Below are positions 34,073 through 42,522 of a stretch of 64,000 bases of DNA, in pieces. Position 1 is the first letter of the stretch, and the number at the start of each line of letters is the position of its first letter. Location of the stretch: positions 186,001-250,000 of the forward strand of contig NZ_LPVF01000011.1 of assembly GCF_001517105.1 (NCBI RefSeq), in the 5' to 3' direction. The position numbers and the translations under genes are program-made. Origin of the DNA: Bacillus halotolerans (GTDB lineage Bacteria > Bacillota > Bacilli > Bacillales > Bacillaceae). Below the pieces are notes generated by a model. The model searched no databases, was not told the DNA's origin, and saw nothing but the letters and a program-made list of their open reading frames with translations.

Positions 34073-35890
34073 ATGAATTCGATCCCGAACGATTTGCAAA
34101 CCTGGAAACGTTTTGTGAAAGACGGCGTGCTGGACGAAGCCCGAATAAGAAAAAGGATAGCCGAATCCTGGCACCGCTGCAGAAAGGCTGAGGTTAACCC
34201 CTATTTAGAAAAAGGCCCGAAGGTTTTGCAGCAAACGGAACTGGATCAGCAGTCAAACAAGCATTCATTCTTTCTGTCGACCGCAATGCCTTATCTGGAA
34301 AAACTGCTGCCCGCAATAAAAGAAATGGAAATGATGGCGCTATTAATTGATGCGGACGGCGTGGTGCTGGCGCTTGACGGCCATCGCCGCGCGTTGCATG
34401 AAGCCAAACGCATTAACTTTGTCGAAGGCGCGTGCTGGACAGAAACGGCGGTTGGCACAAATGCAATTGGAACGGCGCTTCACATTAGCGAGCCGGTTGT
34501 CATTCAAGGATCAGAGCATTATTCTGTCGCCTCCCATCACTGGAATTGCTCAGCAGCACCAATTCATTATGAGGACGGCAGTCTTGCGGGGGTGATTGAT
34601 ATCTCTTGCCCGGCAGCGCACGCACAGCCAAATATGCTCGGCATTTCCGCGGCCATTGCCTTTGCCGCGGAAAGGGAATTGGCAGCCAAAAGCAGGGAGA
34701 AAGAGCTTGAACTGCTCAGCCGCTTTGCCGATAGGGCAGCGTCCCGTGTGCCGATCGTGCTTTGCAATGCCAAGCAGCACATCATCGGCGCAAGCCTGCC
34801 GATACGAACGTCAATACCGGATTGGCAAGGCCGGCATCTTTATGAGTTGAAGGAAAGAGGTTTTACGATCGAAAAAGCGGTCACCATGGGGAACAGCGCC
34901 ACTTGTTTTTATTTATCGGAACAAAAGAAAAAGCCGGCCTTTCGATTCAATGGAGTCCTCGGACAAAGCAGGCAATCGCAAGCGATGCTCAAAAGCCTTG
35001 AACGAGCGGCCGCGGCTGATGCGACAGTTTGCCTGTCGGGTGAAACCGGCACGGGCAAGGAAGTCGCGGCCCGCGCGCTTCATGAAAACAGCGACCGTAA
35101 GCACGGCCCGTTTGTAGCCGTGAATTGCGGAGCGATCCCGTCGGATTTAATCGAAAGCGAGCTGTTCGGCTATGCAGAAGGGGCTTTTACAGGAGCGAAA
35201 CGAGATGGTTACAAAGGCGCCTTCCAAAAAGCGCATCAGGGCACCTTATTTCTAGATGAAATCGGAGAAATTTCCCACTCGATGCAGGTGGCGCTTTTAC
35301 GGGTGCTTCAGGAACGCAAGATTACACCGGTCGGCGGGACAAAAGAAATTCCGGTTGATATCAGAGTGATTGCTGCCACACATTGTGATTTGCGTGAACT
35401 CGCAGAAAGCGGAAAAATCAGAGAGGACCTGTTTTACCGCCTTCATGTTTACCCGATTCAGCTTCCTCCGCTGCGGAACCGTCTCGAAGATATTGAGACC
35501 CTCTTTGCGTACTACACACAGAAAAATGGATGGCCGGGAGAGCTTCCGCCTGCCTTTTTGGACGTACTGAAGCAATGGAAGTGGCCGGGGAATATTCGCG
35601 AGCTGTTTAATGTCTTTGAACGCCTTTCCATCAGGTTTCCGGACGGACGGCTGAGTGACGAGCCGCTTTCCTTATTGCTCGAAGCGTCGGGCTTGCCGAT
35701 CGGCCCCGTAAAAGAAAAGGAGGCTGAAACAAAGGGGCTTAATCTCCGTGAGCAAATTCAAAAAGATATCCTCATCAATGCGCTTGAAACGGCAAAAGGA
35801 AACGTCTCCCAAGCTGCGAAAATCAGCGGCATTCCGCGCAGCACCTTCTACAAACGATTGAAAAAATTTAATATGACCGCTGGATCATAA
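34073..35890 (+). CDS. acoR: Sigma-54-dependent transcriptional activator of the acetoin operon
   Basis: A 605-residue enhancer-binding protein. The N-terminal half (about 60-270) is a GAF-type sensor region ([20 protein letters not shown]); the AAA+ domain has Walker [13 protein letters not shown] (about 326), the sigma-54 contact loop [11 protein letters not shown] and [10 protein letters not shown] (Walker B); the C-terminus has a Fis-type helix-turn-helix ([20 protein letters not shown]). It activates acoABCL in response to acetoin from the repeats near 29.2 kb. The ATG at 34073 follows GGGAGGAAC. Catabolite control acts at its promoter. Confidence 0.95.
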   Translation: MNSIPNDLQTWKRFVKDGVLDEARIRKRIAESWHRCRKAEVNPYLEKGPKVLQQTELDQQSNKHSFFLSTAMPYLEKLLPAIKEMEMMALLIDADGVVLALDGHRRALHEAKRINFVEGACWTETAVGTNAIGTALHISEPVVIQGSEHYSVASHHWNCSAAPIHYEDGSLAGVIDISCPAAHAQPNMLGISAAIAFAAERELAAKSREKELELLSRFADRAASRVPIVLCNAKQHIIGASLPIRTSIPDWQGRHLYELKERGFTIEKAVTMGNSATCFYLSEQKKKPAFRFNGVLGQSRQSQAMLKSLERAAAADATVCLSGETGTGKEVAARALHENSDRKHGPFVAVNCGAIPSDLIESELFGYAEGAFTGAKRDGYKGAFQKAHQGTLFLDEIGEISHSMQVALLRVLQERKITPVGGTKEIPVDIRVIAATHCDLRELAESGKIREDLFYRLHVYPIQLPPLRNRLEDIETLFAYYTQKNGWPGELPPAFLDVLKQWKWPGNIRELFNVFERLSIRFPDGRLSDEPLSLLLEASGLPIGPVKEKEAETKGLNLREQIQKDILINALETAKGNVSQAAKISGIPRSTFYKRLKKFNMTAGS

Positions 35891-35891
35891 A

Positions 35892-35920
35892 GCATACTTC
35901 TTTCAAGAAATGGAAACGTT
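35892..35920 (+). promoter_or_regulatory. Possible forespore (sigma-F/G) promoter of sspH
   Basis: GCATA (35892-35896), 15 bases, GGAAACGTT (35912-35920) fits the sigma-F pattern (GYWTA, then GGNNANANT) with one mismatch. It overlaps the region just after the acoR stop, 23 bases before sspH. Confidence 0.42.
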
Positions 35921-35942
35921 ATGGGTGAAGGAGGGTGTTGAG

Positions 35943-36122
35943 ATGAATATACAGAGAGCGAAAGAAATCGTGGAATCACCGGATATGAAGAAAGTAACGT
36001 ATAACGGAGTTCCGATTTACATTCAGCATGTGAATGAAGAAACCGGAACAGCAAGAATTTATCCGCTGGACGAACCGCAGCAGGAGCATGAAGTGCTGCT
36101 GAACAACTTAAAAGAGGATTAA
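35943..36122 (+). CDS. sspH: Small acid-soluble spore protein H
   Basis: A 59-residue minor spore protein. MNIQRAKEIVESPDMKKVTY followed by YNGVPIYIQHV is the typical SspH/CotK-like sequence. The start is the ATG at 35943, six bases after AAGGAGGG; an in-frame upstream extension has no ribosome site. It is made in the forespore and packs in the spore core; its single role is unknown. A hairpin terminator follows. Confidence 0.93.
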   Translation: MNIQRAKEIVESPDMKKVTYNGVPIYIQHVNEETGTARIYPLDEPQQEHEVLLNNLKED

Positions 36123-36127
36123 ACAAA

Positions 36128-36158
36128 CATGGCCCGCTTTCATAAGCAGGCCATTTTG
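36128..36158. terminator. Terminator between sspH and yfjF
   Basis: ATGGCCCGCTT and AAGCAGGCCAT arms with a TCAT loop. The T tail is short (TTTTG) on the plus strand, longer but interrupted on the minus strand. Confidence 0.68.
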
Positions 36159-36485
36159 TTATGCTCGCGGCGCAAATAAGATCACACAAACGCCGATCAG
36201 ACAAATCAGTGCGCCGATCCAGTCATACAGATCAGGAGTTTTCCGATCGACAAGCCACCCCCAAAAGACAGCTAGTACGATGAACACTCCTCCATAAGCG
36301 GCGTATACACGGCCGAAGGAAGGGAAGGATTGAAACGTCGGGAGAATGCCGTACACAATCAATATCAGTGCCCCGGCTGCCCCGTATCCGACGGGCTTCG
36401 CTTCTCTCAGCCACAGCCAAATCAAATAGCCTCCGCCAATTTCAGCAAGTCCCGCCGCGAGAAATAAAAGAATGGTCATCAGCAT
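36159..36485 (-). CDS. yfjF: UPF0060 family small membrane protein YfjF
   Basis: A protein of about 108 residues with four hydrophobic helices, resembling small multidrug-resistance-type membrane proteins but grouped as UPF0060 (YnfA family). Helix 1 has the family AAGLAEIGGGYLIWLWLREA and the end is DWIGALICLIGVCVILF. The start is set at the ATG at 36485 because GAGGGG lies about eight bases ahead; a GTG three codons earlier is too close to that site. Function unknown. It lies after yfjE on the same strand with a 44-base gap. Confidence 0.85.
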   Translation of the reverse strand: MLMTILLFLAAGLAEIGGGYLIWLWLREAKPVGYGAAGALILIVYGILPTFQSFPSFGRVYAAYGGVFIVLAVFWGWLVDRKTPDLYDWIGALICLIGVCVILFAPRA

Positions 36486-36538
36486 CACGCACACCCCTCA
36501 AACTGCAGTTGTATTTCATTATAAAGGAGCGAGACGCG

Positions 36539-37093
36539 TTAAAGCTTCGGATTCTCTTCAAATTCCTTCAAATACACACTGCGCTGAATCTCCGTAAATT
36601 GGCTGATCCAATTGTTTTTCGCCTCTTCCGTCATATGGGGCAGCATATAGCGTTCAACCGCTTCGAAAAATAATGGATTAGCTATGATGTTCCAAGTCGG
36701 AATGCGAACGATCTTGCCGTCATTCCTCTCAATGATAATATCCTCAAAGAAAATCCCTTTCAAACTGTATTGATGGCGCCCCATATAAATGTGCTTGATT
36801 TCAGTAAAAGGCACGCTGCGTTTTTTTGTGAAAATCTTCCCATCAGGTCCTTGTTTGATACGAAAAATAACATGTCCTCGGCTTGTGAACGCTGGTAAAA
36901 CCATAGAAAATGTGATCAAGCCATAGACAATTGCCATCAATCCGCCACCTAAATAAAGCAGAGCGTATTTGGATTCGAACGTAATGGCTTCTGACACCAG
37001 CCATACGCCTGCAATCACGGCGCCTCCAGTTGCGAGAAACAGCCAGATTCTGAAAAACATTCTGCTTTTGACTTCGATATCATGTGATTCCAA
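36539..37093 (-). CDS. yfjE: Two-helix membrane protein YfjE, paralogue of YfjD
   Basis: A 184-residue protein with a short N-terminal tail (VKSRMFFRIW), two adjacent membrane helices (about 14-65) and a basic C-terminal domain that looks like the PH-type fold of small membrane proteins (FAEVEAV-free, but with TFRIKQGPDGKIFTKKR- and VRIPTWNIIANPLFFEAVERY-like strands and a helix). I place the start at the TTG at 37093, after AGGAG; this gives exactly the length of the neighbour YfjD, to which it aligns end to end. Function unknown. Because it sits downstream of a candidate toxin-like gene (yfjB), an immunity role is possible; that is inference. Confidence 0.83.
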   Translation of the reverse strand: MESHDIEVKSRMFFRIWLFLATGGAVIAGVWLVSEAITFESKYALLYLGGGLMAIVYGLITFSMVLPAFTSRGHVIFRIKQGPDGKIFTKKRSVPFTEIKHIYMGRHQYSLKGIFFEDIIIERNDGKIVRIPTWNIIANPLFFEAVERYMLPHMTEEAKNNWISQFTEIQRSVYLKEFEENPKL

Positions 37094-37103
37094 TGTGCTG
37101 CTC

Positions 37104-37658
37104 CTAAAGCTTCGGATGATTCTCAAATTCTTTTAAATACACATTGCGCTGAATCTCTGTAAACTGACCGATCCAATTCGTTTTCGCTTCATCATTCATA
37201 TGTGGGACAATATAACGTTCAACCGCTTCAAAAAACAAAGGGTTCGGAATGATATTCCAAGTAGGAATGCGAATCGTTTTGTGGTCAGTTGTTTGAATTA
37301 TGACATCTTCCTGAAAAATCCCTTTTAAGCGGTATTTATTGCGATTCATTTCAATTTTCTTGATATCGGCAAATTTCACAGCTGCTTTGTCAGTGAATAT
37401 CTCACCATCTTTTCCGGTTTTAATACGGAAGATGATATTTCCCCTAGGGGTAAAGGCAGGAAAAAAGATGATAAATAAATATAAACAAAACAAGGTGAAT
37501 AGAAAACCTGCTGGAATGGCTAGGAGATAATATTTCGTTTGAAAGGTAATCCCCATATAAAACAGCCATAAACAAGCAAGCCCCATACCGGCAGATCCGA
37601 CAAAAGCCCATATTCTCAGGAACATTCTGCTTTTGACTTCGACTACTTGATTTTCCAA
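37104..37658 (-). CDS. yfjD: Two-helix membrane protein YfjD, paralogue of YfjE
   Basis: A 184-residue near twin of YfjE. Shared blocks include VEVKSRMF(L/F)RIW, GIFQEDVIIQ, IRIPTWNII and LFFEAVERYIVPHM, with identity by eye well above half. It has two helices near the N-terminus (about 17-65), then the soluble domain. The start is a TTG at 37658 with GGAGAAGAG upstream. yfjE begins 10 bases after its stop. The tandem pair is most simply a duplication; divergence is strongest in the membrane helices and the loop before the central beta strands. Confidence 0.83.
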   Translation of the reverse strand: MENQVVEVKSRMFLRIWAFVGSAGMGLACLWLFYMGITFQTKYYLLAIPAGFLFTLFCLYLFIIFFPAFTPRGNIIFRIKTGKDGEIFTDKAAVKFADIKKIEMNRNKYRLKGIFQEDVIIQTTDHKTIRIPTWNIIPNPLFFEAVERYIVPHMNDEAKTNWIGQFTEIQRNVYLKEFENHPKL

Positions 37659-37674
37659 TGCTCTTCTCCTTTTA

Positions 37675-38091
37675 TCAATTCAGATTCTCGTTCGGTTTTG
37701 AAATGATTTGATTTACAACATCCTTATGAGCAGCCATGACAGTAAATTCATTCTGGGTGATACCCGTTACAAGCCAAGTATGGCGGGTGCCGGGCAGGAT
37801 AAAAGCCATGTCATCCACTTCCGGTGCGTTATCTTTATCGTAAGACAGGCGCATCAGCGTATCCATCTTTCCTTTACGTAATGACAAATCATTTATAAAC
37901 CGGGTAATGTCCTCTTGGTAGTCGTGCTTTCCAAGGAATTCCTTCAGGTATGAGGGAGTCTCGGAAGCACCTTCCAGAAGTGCTTCAAATTCTTTTGATG
38001 TCAAAGTCAGGATAGATTCGCTTTTATCCTCGGTATCTATTATATTTAAAAACTCAGCTGTTTTTGTAAGTAATCCGTCACTTGATTCCAT
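37675..38091 (-). CDS. yfjC: YfjC, C-terminal half (separated by a frameshift)
   Basis: A 138-codon frame that begins with ATG 38091 inside a seven-A run and overlaps the N-terminal half by 46 bases. It contains LTLTSKEFEALLEGASE, KMDTLMRLSYDKDNAPEVDD and a final WLVTGITQNEFTVMAAHKDV. Restoring one A (seven to eight) at 38091-38097 joins it to the upstream frame, giving about 261 residues, so this is probably the second half of one protein. No ribosome site is obvious before this ATG, so independent translation is doubtful. Whether the split is a mutation, a sequencing error or slippage at the A run cannot be told here. Confidence 0.7.
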   Translation of the reverse strand: MESSDGLLTKTAEFLNIIDTEDKSESILTLTSKEFEALLEGASETPSYLKEFLGKHDYQEDITRFINDLSLRKGKMDTLMRLSYDKDNAPEVDDMAFILPGTRHTWLVTGITQNEFTVMAAHKDVVNQIISKPNENLN

Positions 38092-38459
38092 TTTTTTATG
38101 CTATGTACTTGCTCATCAAAAAGAAGCTCATGGGAGTAGGTGCCGAATTTTGAAACATGGCAGGAAACATTCCGTTCGCTGCCTTGCTCGTCAAACTTGG
38201 AAAGCTTCACTGTATAGTCCGCGTCATTTAATACGTGGATAAACGGGCAGTACTCGTCCTTTAACCTGTATTGATGATTCCGATATTCAGCAGCATCCTT
38301 CGCCAAAAGCGAACGGCAGGCCGCTTCAAATAAAAATCCGAGCTGCTCATCCTCTATTTCAGGAAAATAGGCTTGCTTGAGTGACATGCCCTGTTCAAAA
38401 AAGCCTTCGCTGTAAAAACAAAATATGAGCTCTTCTAAGCTGATCGTAAACTGATTCAT
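38046..38459 (-). CDS. yfjC: YfjC, N-terminal half (frameshifted, stops early)
   Basis: A 137-codon frame starting at ATG 38459 after ATAGGAG. It begins NQFTISLEELIFCFYSEGFF and includes a beta-rich part (FIHVLNDADYTVKLSKFDEQ, HVSKFGTYSHELLFDEQ). Past HSIKK near residue 123 the frame reads through the A tract into 14 unrelated residues and stops. The two halves together resemble the layout of EspG-type chaperones of type VII secretion: N-terminal helical region, central strands, a second helix-rich repeat with LTLTSKEFEALLEG, then final strands. That likeness is my impression from pattern and length, not a measured match. It follows yfjB on the same strand. Confidence 0.72.
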   Translation of the reverse strand: MNQFTISLEELIFCFYSEGFFEQGMSLKQAYFPEIEDEQLGFLFEAACRSLLAKDAAEYRNHQYRLKDEYCPFIHVLNDADYTVKLSKFDEQGSERNVSCHVSKFGTYSHELLFDEQVHSIKKWNQVTDYLQKQLSF

Positions 38460-38470
38460 GATTTATTCTC

Positions 38471-39673
38471 CTATCCGAATGAAAGTTTGCCTTTAAGGAA
38501 ATGAGTTGCGCCGTGTATGAGTGAGTCCGCCGTTTTCTTTGCTTTGGCCATTCCTTTATGAATTGTTTTATTAGCCGCATCTATGCCGTCATTCACTGAT
38601 TCTACGACTTTGCCGGCCGCTTCCAGCCCTTTTTTGGCAGTATTAACAACAGCATGAATCGGTTCTTTCAGCTTTAAGGCTGTCTTTTCGGCGAAACCTG
38701 CCGTAAATTTGGCAATTTGTTCTCCTGCCACTCCGCCAACATAAGAGCCAGCTGCGCCAAGGAGGACAGTACCAACAGGGCCTGCAAAACTTCCGATCGC
38801 CCCGCCTATTACAGCGCCTGCCGTTGCGCCGCCAGCGACAAAAATCGTGTTATTCACTGCATTGCCAACAGCTTTTGCATTTTCCCGTTTGAGCACTTCG
38901 GGTTTGTCTTCGTATTTCGCGTAATTTTCGGCGATCTTTAAGCCTGCTCCAAACGTTTCTGTCGCTCCGGTTATCAGTGTCGCTGTAATGGCATTTCCTT
39001 TTGCGAATTTCAAACCTGTTTTTCCGACATCCTTCAGTGTTGAGCGTACGCCGGCTTCATTAACAAATCCTCTTGTATAGCTCCTGACGCTGTTTGAAAA
39101 ATCCACCGTGTCCTGCGGAAAGTATTTTGTAAACTTTTTATGTACCAAATCAGAAAATGGCCGGTTTGTCTTTTTAAACAGATATTTTGGGTTCAAAAGC
39201 ACTCTGGCTGCTTTTTGATAACGGGAGCTGTCTACTGCTCTGGAAATGTCCAATAGAAGCTTTGAATGCCGTGCAGTATGTAAGCCGCTTGGCTGTTTCA
39301 CAAACTTTGTAAGCCCTAATCCGTAGTATTTTCCCTGGGTCAGCATCAGGGCGGTTAAGCTTGTCATCGTTCCGTATTTGTCGTAAGCGTTATAAAGCTT
39401 TCGTAAAATATTGTCTTGCTCAACAAATTTGTCGCTCGTTTTTCTGATGAATATCTCATTGTCACTCAGCTTGCTGACGAGTGCTTTTCCTGAGCTCCAA
39501 GCATCCCCAACCCCCGAAAAACAGCTGCTGTAACGGGGATCGCATTGTAAAATCAGCTGTCCCAGCTCCATATGCAAATCCTTATATTTGTTTTCCATAT
39601 CAGTTAATTCTGTGACCACATCATTTGCCAGCTGTTCAAGCTTATCCGGATCAACTGCAATATTTCCTGACAC
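38471..39673 (-). CDS. yfjB: Candidate type VII secretion substrate with WXG-like head and glycine-zipper tail, YfjB
   Basis: A 400-residue protein of unknown function. The first 100 residues are helical and contain GVGDAWSSGKALVSKLSD, a WxxG-type turn between two helices as in WXG100/LXG secretion domains. A middle basic region follows. Residues about 279-318 form a hydrophobic stretch with small residues every fourth place (GGATAGAVIGGAIGSFAGP, then GAAGSYVGGVAGE), a glycine zipper typical of membrane-inserting proteins. The C-terminal 75 residues are Lys/Ala rich amphipathic helices. The GTG at 39673 has GAGAGG eight bases ahead, almost at the stop of yfjA. Polymorphic-toxin layout suggests a membrane-acting secreted effector; not shown. 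Confidence 0.8.
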   Translation of the reverse strand: MSGNIAVDPDKLEQLANDVVTELTDMENKYKDLHMELGQLILQCDPRYSSCFSGVGDAWSSGKALVSKLSDNEIFIRKTSDKFVEQDNILRKLYNAYDKYGTMTSLTALMLTQGKYYGLGLTKFVKQPSGLHTARHSKLLLDISRAVDSSRYQKAARVLLNPKYLFKKTNRPFSDLVHKKFTKYFPQDTVDFSNSVRSYTRGFVNEAGVRSTLKDVGKTGLKFAKGNAITATLITGATETFGAGLKIAENYAKYEDKPEVLKRENAKAVGNAVNNTIFVAGGATAGAVIGGAIGSFAGPVGTVLLGAAGSYVGGVAGEQIAKFTAGFAEKTALKLKEPIHAVVNTAKKGLEAAGKVVESVNDGIDAANKTIHKGMAKAKKTADSLIHGATHFLKGKLSFG

Positions 39674-39678
39674 GCTAT

Positions 39679-39993
39679 TCACCTCTCGAGTTTATGTCTT
39701 TCCTCTCTTGCTTTTCTTTCTAATTCTTCCATTCTGGCAATCTCAGCTTTTCGTTCTTCTATTTTTACGGCAGCTGCCTTAAGTTCCTGGCTTGTTTCTA
39801 GCAGCTCCTGTTCGAACTGATCGTAGGCGGCTTTTGTTTCCTCGAAATCCTGGTCGAATGTGTCTCTTGCTTTTCCCTGCCAAGCATCGCCCAATGCAGA
39901 TAACCGGGAGTCAAGGAGCATTTTTGAGCTTCTGACCTCTTCTGCGGCTGCACTGTACTGATTTGCAAGCTCGATGACTTTATGTGAGTCCAA
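39679..39993 (-). CDS. yfjA: WXG100-like small helical protein YfjA
   Basis: A 104-residue protein of two long helices joined by SALGDAWQGKARDTFDQDF, a W-x-G turn (Trp near residue 38) as in WXG100/ESX proteins. The C-terminal helix is strongly charged (KIEERKAEIARMEELERKAR) and probably coiled-coil. It starts at a TTG (39993) with AGGGGAC just upstream. It is first in the minus-strand yfjA-yfjB-yfjC-yfjD-yfjE set, and its stop touches the yfjB start region, so the two may be translated together. As in other WXG pairs, YfjA could be the secretion partner of YfjB. Confidence 0.82.
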   Translation of the reverse strand: MDSHKVIELANQYSAAAEEVRSSKMLLDSRLSALGDAWQGKARDTFDQDFEETKAAYDQFEQELLETSQELKAAAVKIEERKAEIARMEELERKAREERHKLER

Positions 39994-41677
<1,684 letters not shown>

Positions 41678-41684
41678 CTGAAAA

Positions 41685-41738
41685 ATCCCCCATTTTCGAA
41701 ATCTATATTGTATATAATAGAAAGAAAATGGGGGGGAT
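41685..41738 (+). promoter_or_regulatory. Inverted repeat masking the malR ribosome site, with a -10-like element in the loop
   Basis: CCCCCATTTTC (41687-41697) pairs exactly with GAAAATGGGGG (41724-41734). The right arm contains the malR ribosome site (a run of seven G before the ATG at 41744). The loop (41698-41723) has TATAAT at 41713-41718. There is no T run after the stem, so it is not an ordinary terminator. A transcript coming from malA would fold and hide the site; one starting at about 41724 would not. The function is inferred. Confidence 0.6.
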
Positions 41739-41743
41739 CTGAT

Positions 41744-42508
41744 ATGCAGCTCGAAGAACTGATTAATCAGCATTACAGTAAATTAAATGACAATGATTTT
41801 CATATTTTGAAATATATATTGAATCACAAGAATACGTGCTATCGTCTTGGAATCGACGCCCTTGCGAAAGCATGCAGCGTATCGCGTTCCTCGATTTTGC
41901 GTCTTGCCCAAAAGCTCGGTTTCAGCGGCTACAGTGAATTTCGCGTTTTTTTGAAGTGGGAAGATCAGCCGGAAGAAGGCGAGAGTATGAGTTTTCAAAA
42001 GCTGTTGGATGATATTGAAGCAAATTTGAAATTTATAAGGACAAAGGACATGACGGACATGTGCCAGCTGATTGATGAAGCGGACCGCATTTTCGTGTAC
42101 GGGTCCGGAACGGCGCAAAAGATATGCGCCCATGATTTGCAAAGAATGTTTATCCCTCTCAATAAGTATCTGATTTTGATTGAGGGCAGTAATGACTTTG
42201 ACCAGATGCAGGATGATTTTAAGGTGAATGATCTGTTTATCATCATTTCGCTGTCCGGAGAAACGCCTGAGCTGATTCCGCAGGCAAGGATGCTTTCCGC
42301 AAAGGGAGTTCCCTTTATATCCATTACGAATTTGAAAAACAATGTCCTCGCCCAGCTCACACCGCATAATCTTTATGCGACAAGCAAGCCCGTGACATTG
42401 AGTGATAAAAAAGAAATTGTCGCTTTTGCGCCGTTTTTTCTCGTTGGCGAAGCATTGTTCCGCGCATATGTTGATTACAAAGAAGCTGAAAAAAACGACA
42501 TTGAGTAG
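41744..42508 (+). CDS. malR: Activator of the maltose operon, RpiR/MurR family
   Basis: A 254-residue regulator (also called GlvR). N-terminal helix-turn-helix of RpiR type (IDALAKACSVSRSSILRLAQ, about 38-57) and a C-terminal SIS sugar-phosphate domain with VYGSGTAQKICAH (about 124) and IISLSGETPE. It is the positive regulator that lets the operon respond to maltose phosphate. The ATG at 41744 follows a run of G; an upstream in-frame extension lacks any site. It lies between malA and malP (15-base gap). Confidence 0.93.
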   Translation: MQLEELINQHYSKLNDNDFHILKYILNHKNTCYRLGIDALAKACSVSRSSILRLAQKLGFSGYSEFRVFLKWEDQPEEGESMSFQKLLDDIEANLKFIRTKDMTDMCQLIDEADRIFVYGSGTAQKICAHDLQRMFIPLNKYLILIEGSNDFDQMQDDFKVNDLFIIISLSGETPELIPQARMLSAKGVPFISITNLKNNVLAQLTPHNLYATSKPVTLSDKKEIVAFAPFFLVGEALFRAYVDYKEAEKNDIE

Positions 42509-42522
42509 CAGGGGGTTTTGGT

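Noticed and set aside
38717-38941. Cysteine-rich plus-strand frame opposite yfjB
   Set aside because: It mirrors the glycine-zipper codons of yfjB; no start signal.
41685-41738. malA-malR inverted repeat as an intrinsic terminator
   Set aside because: No T run follows the stem on the plus strand; it overlaps the malR ribosome site instead.
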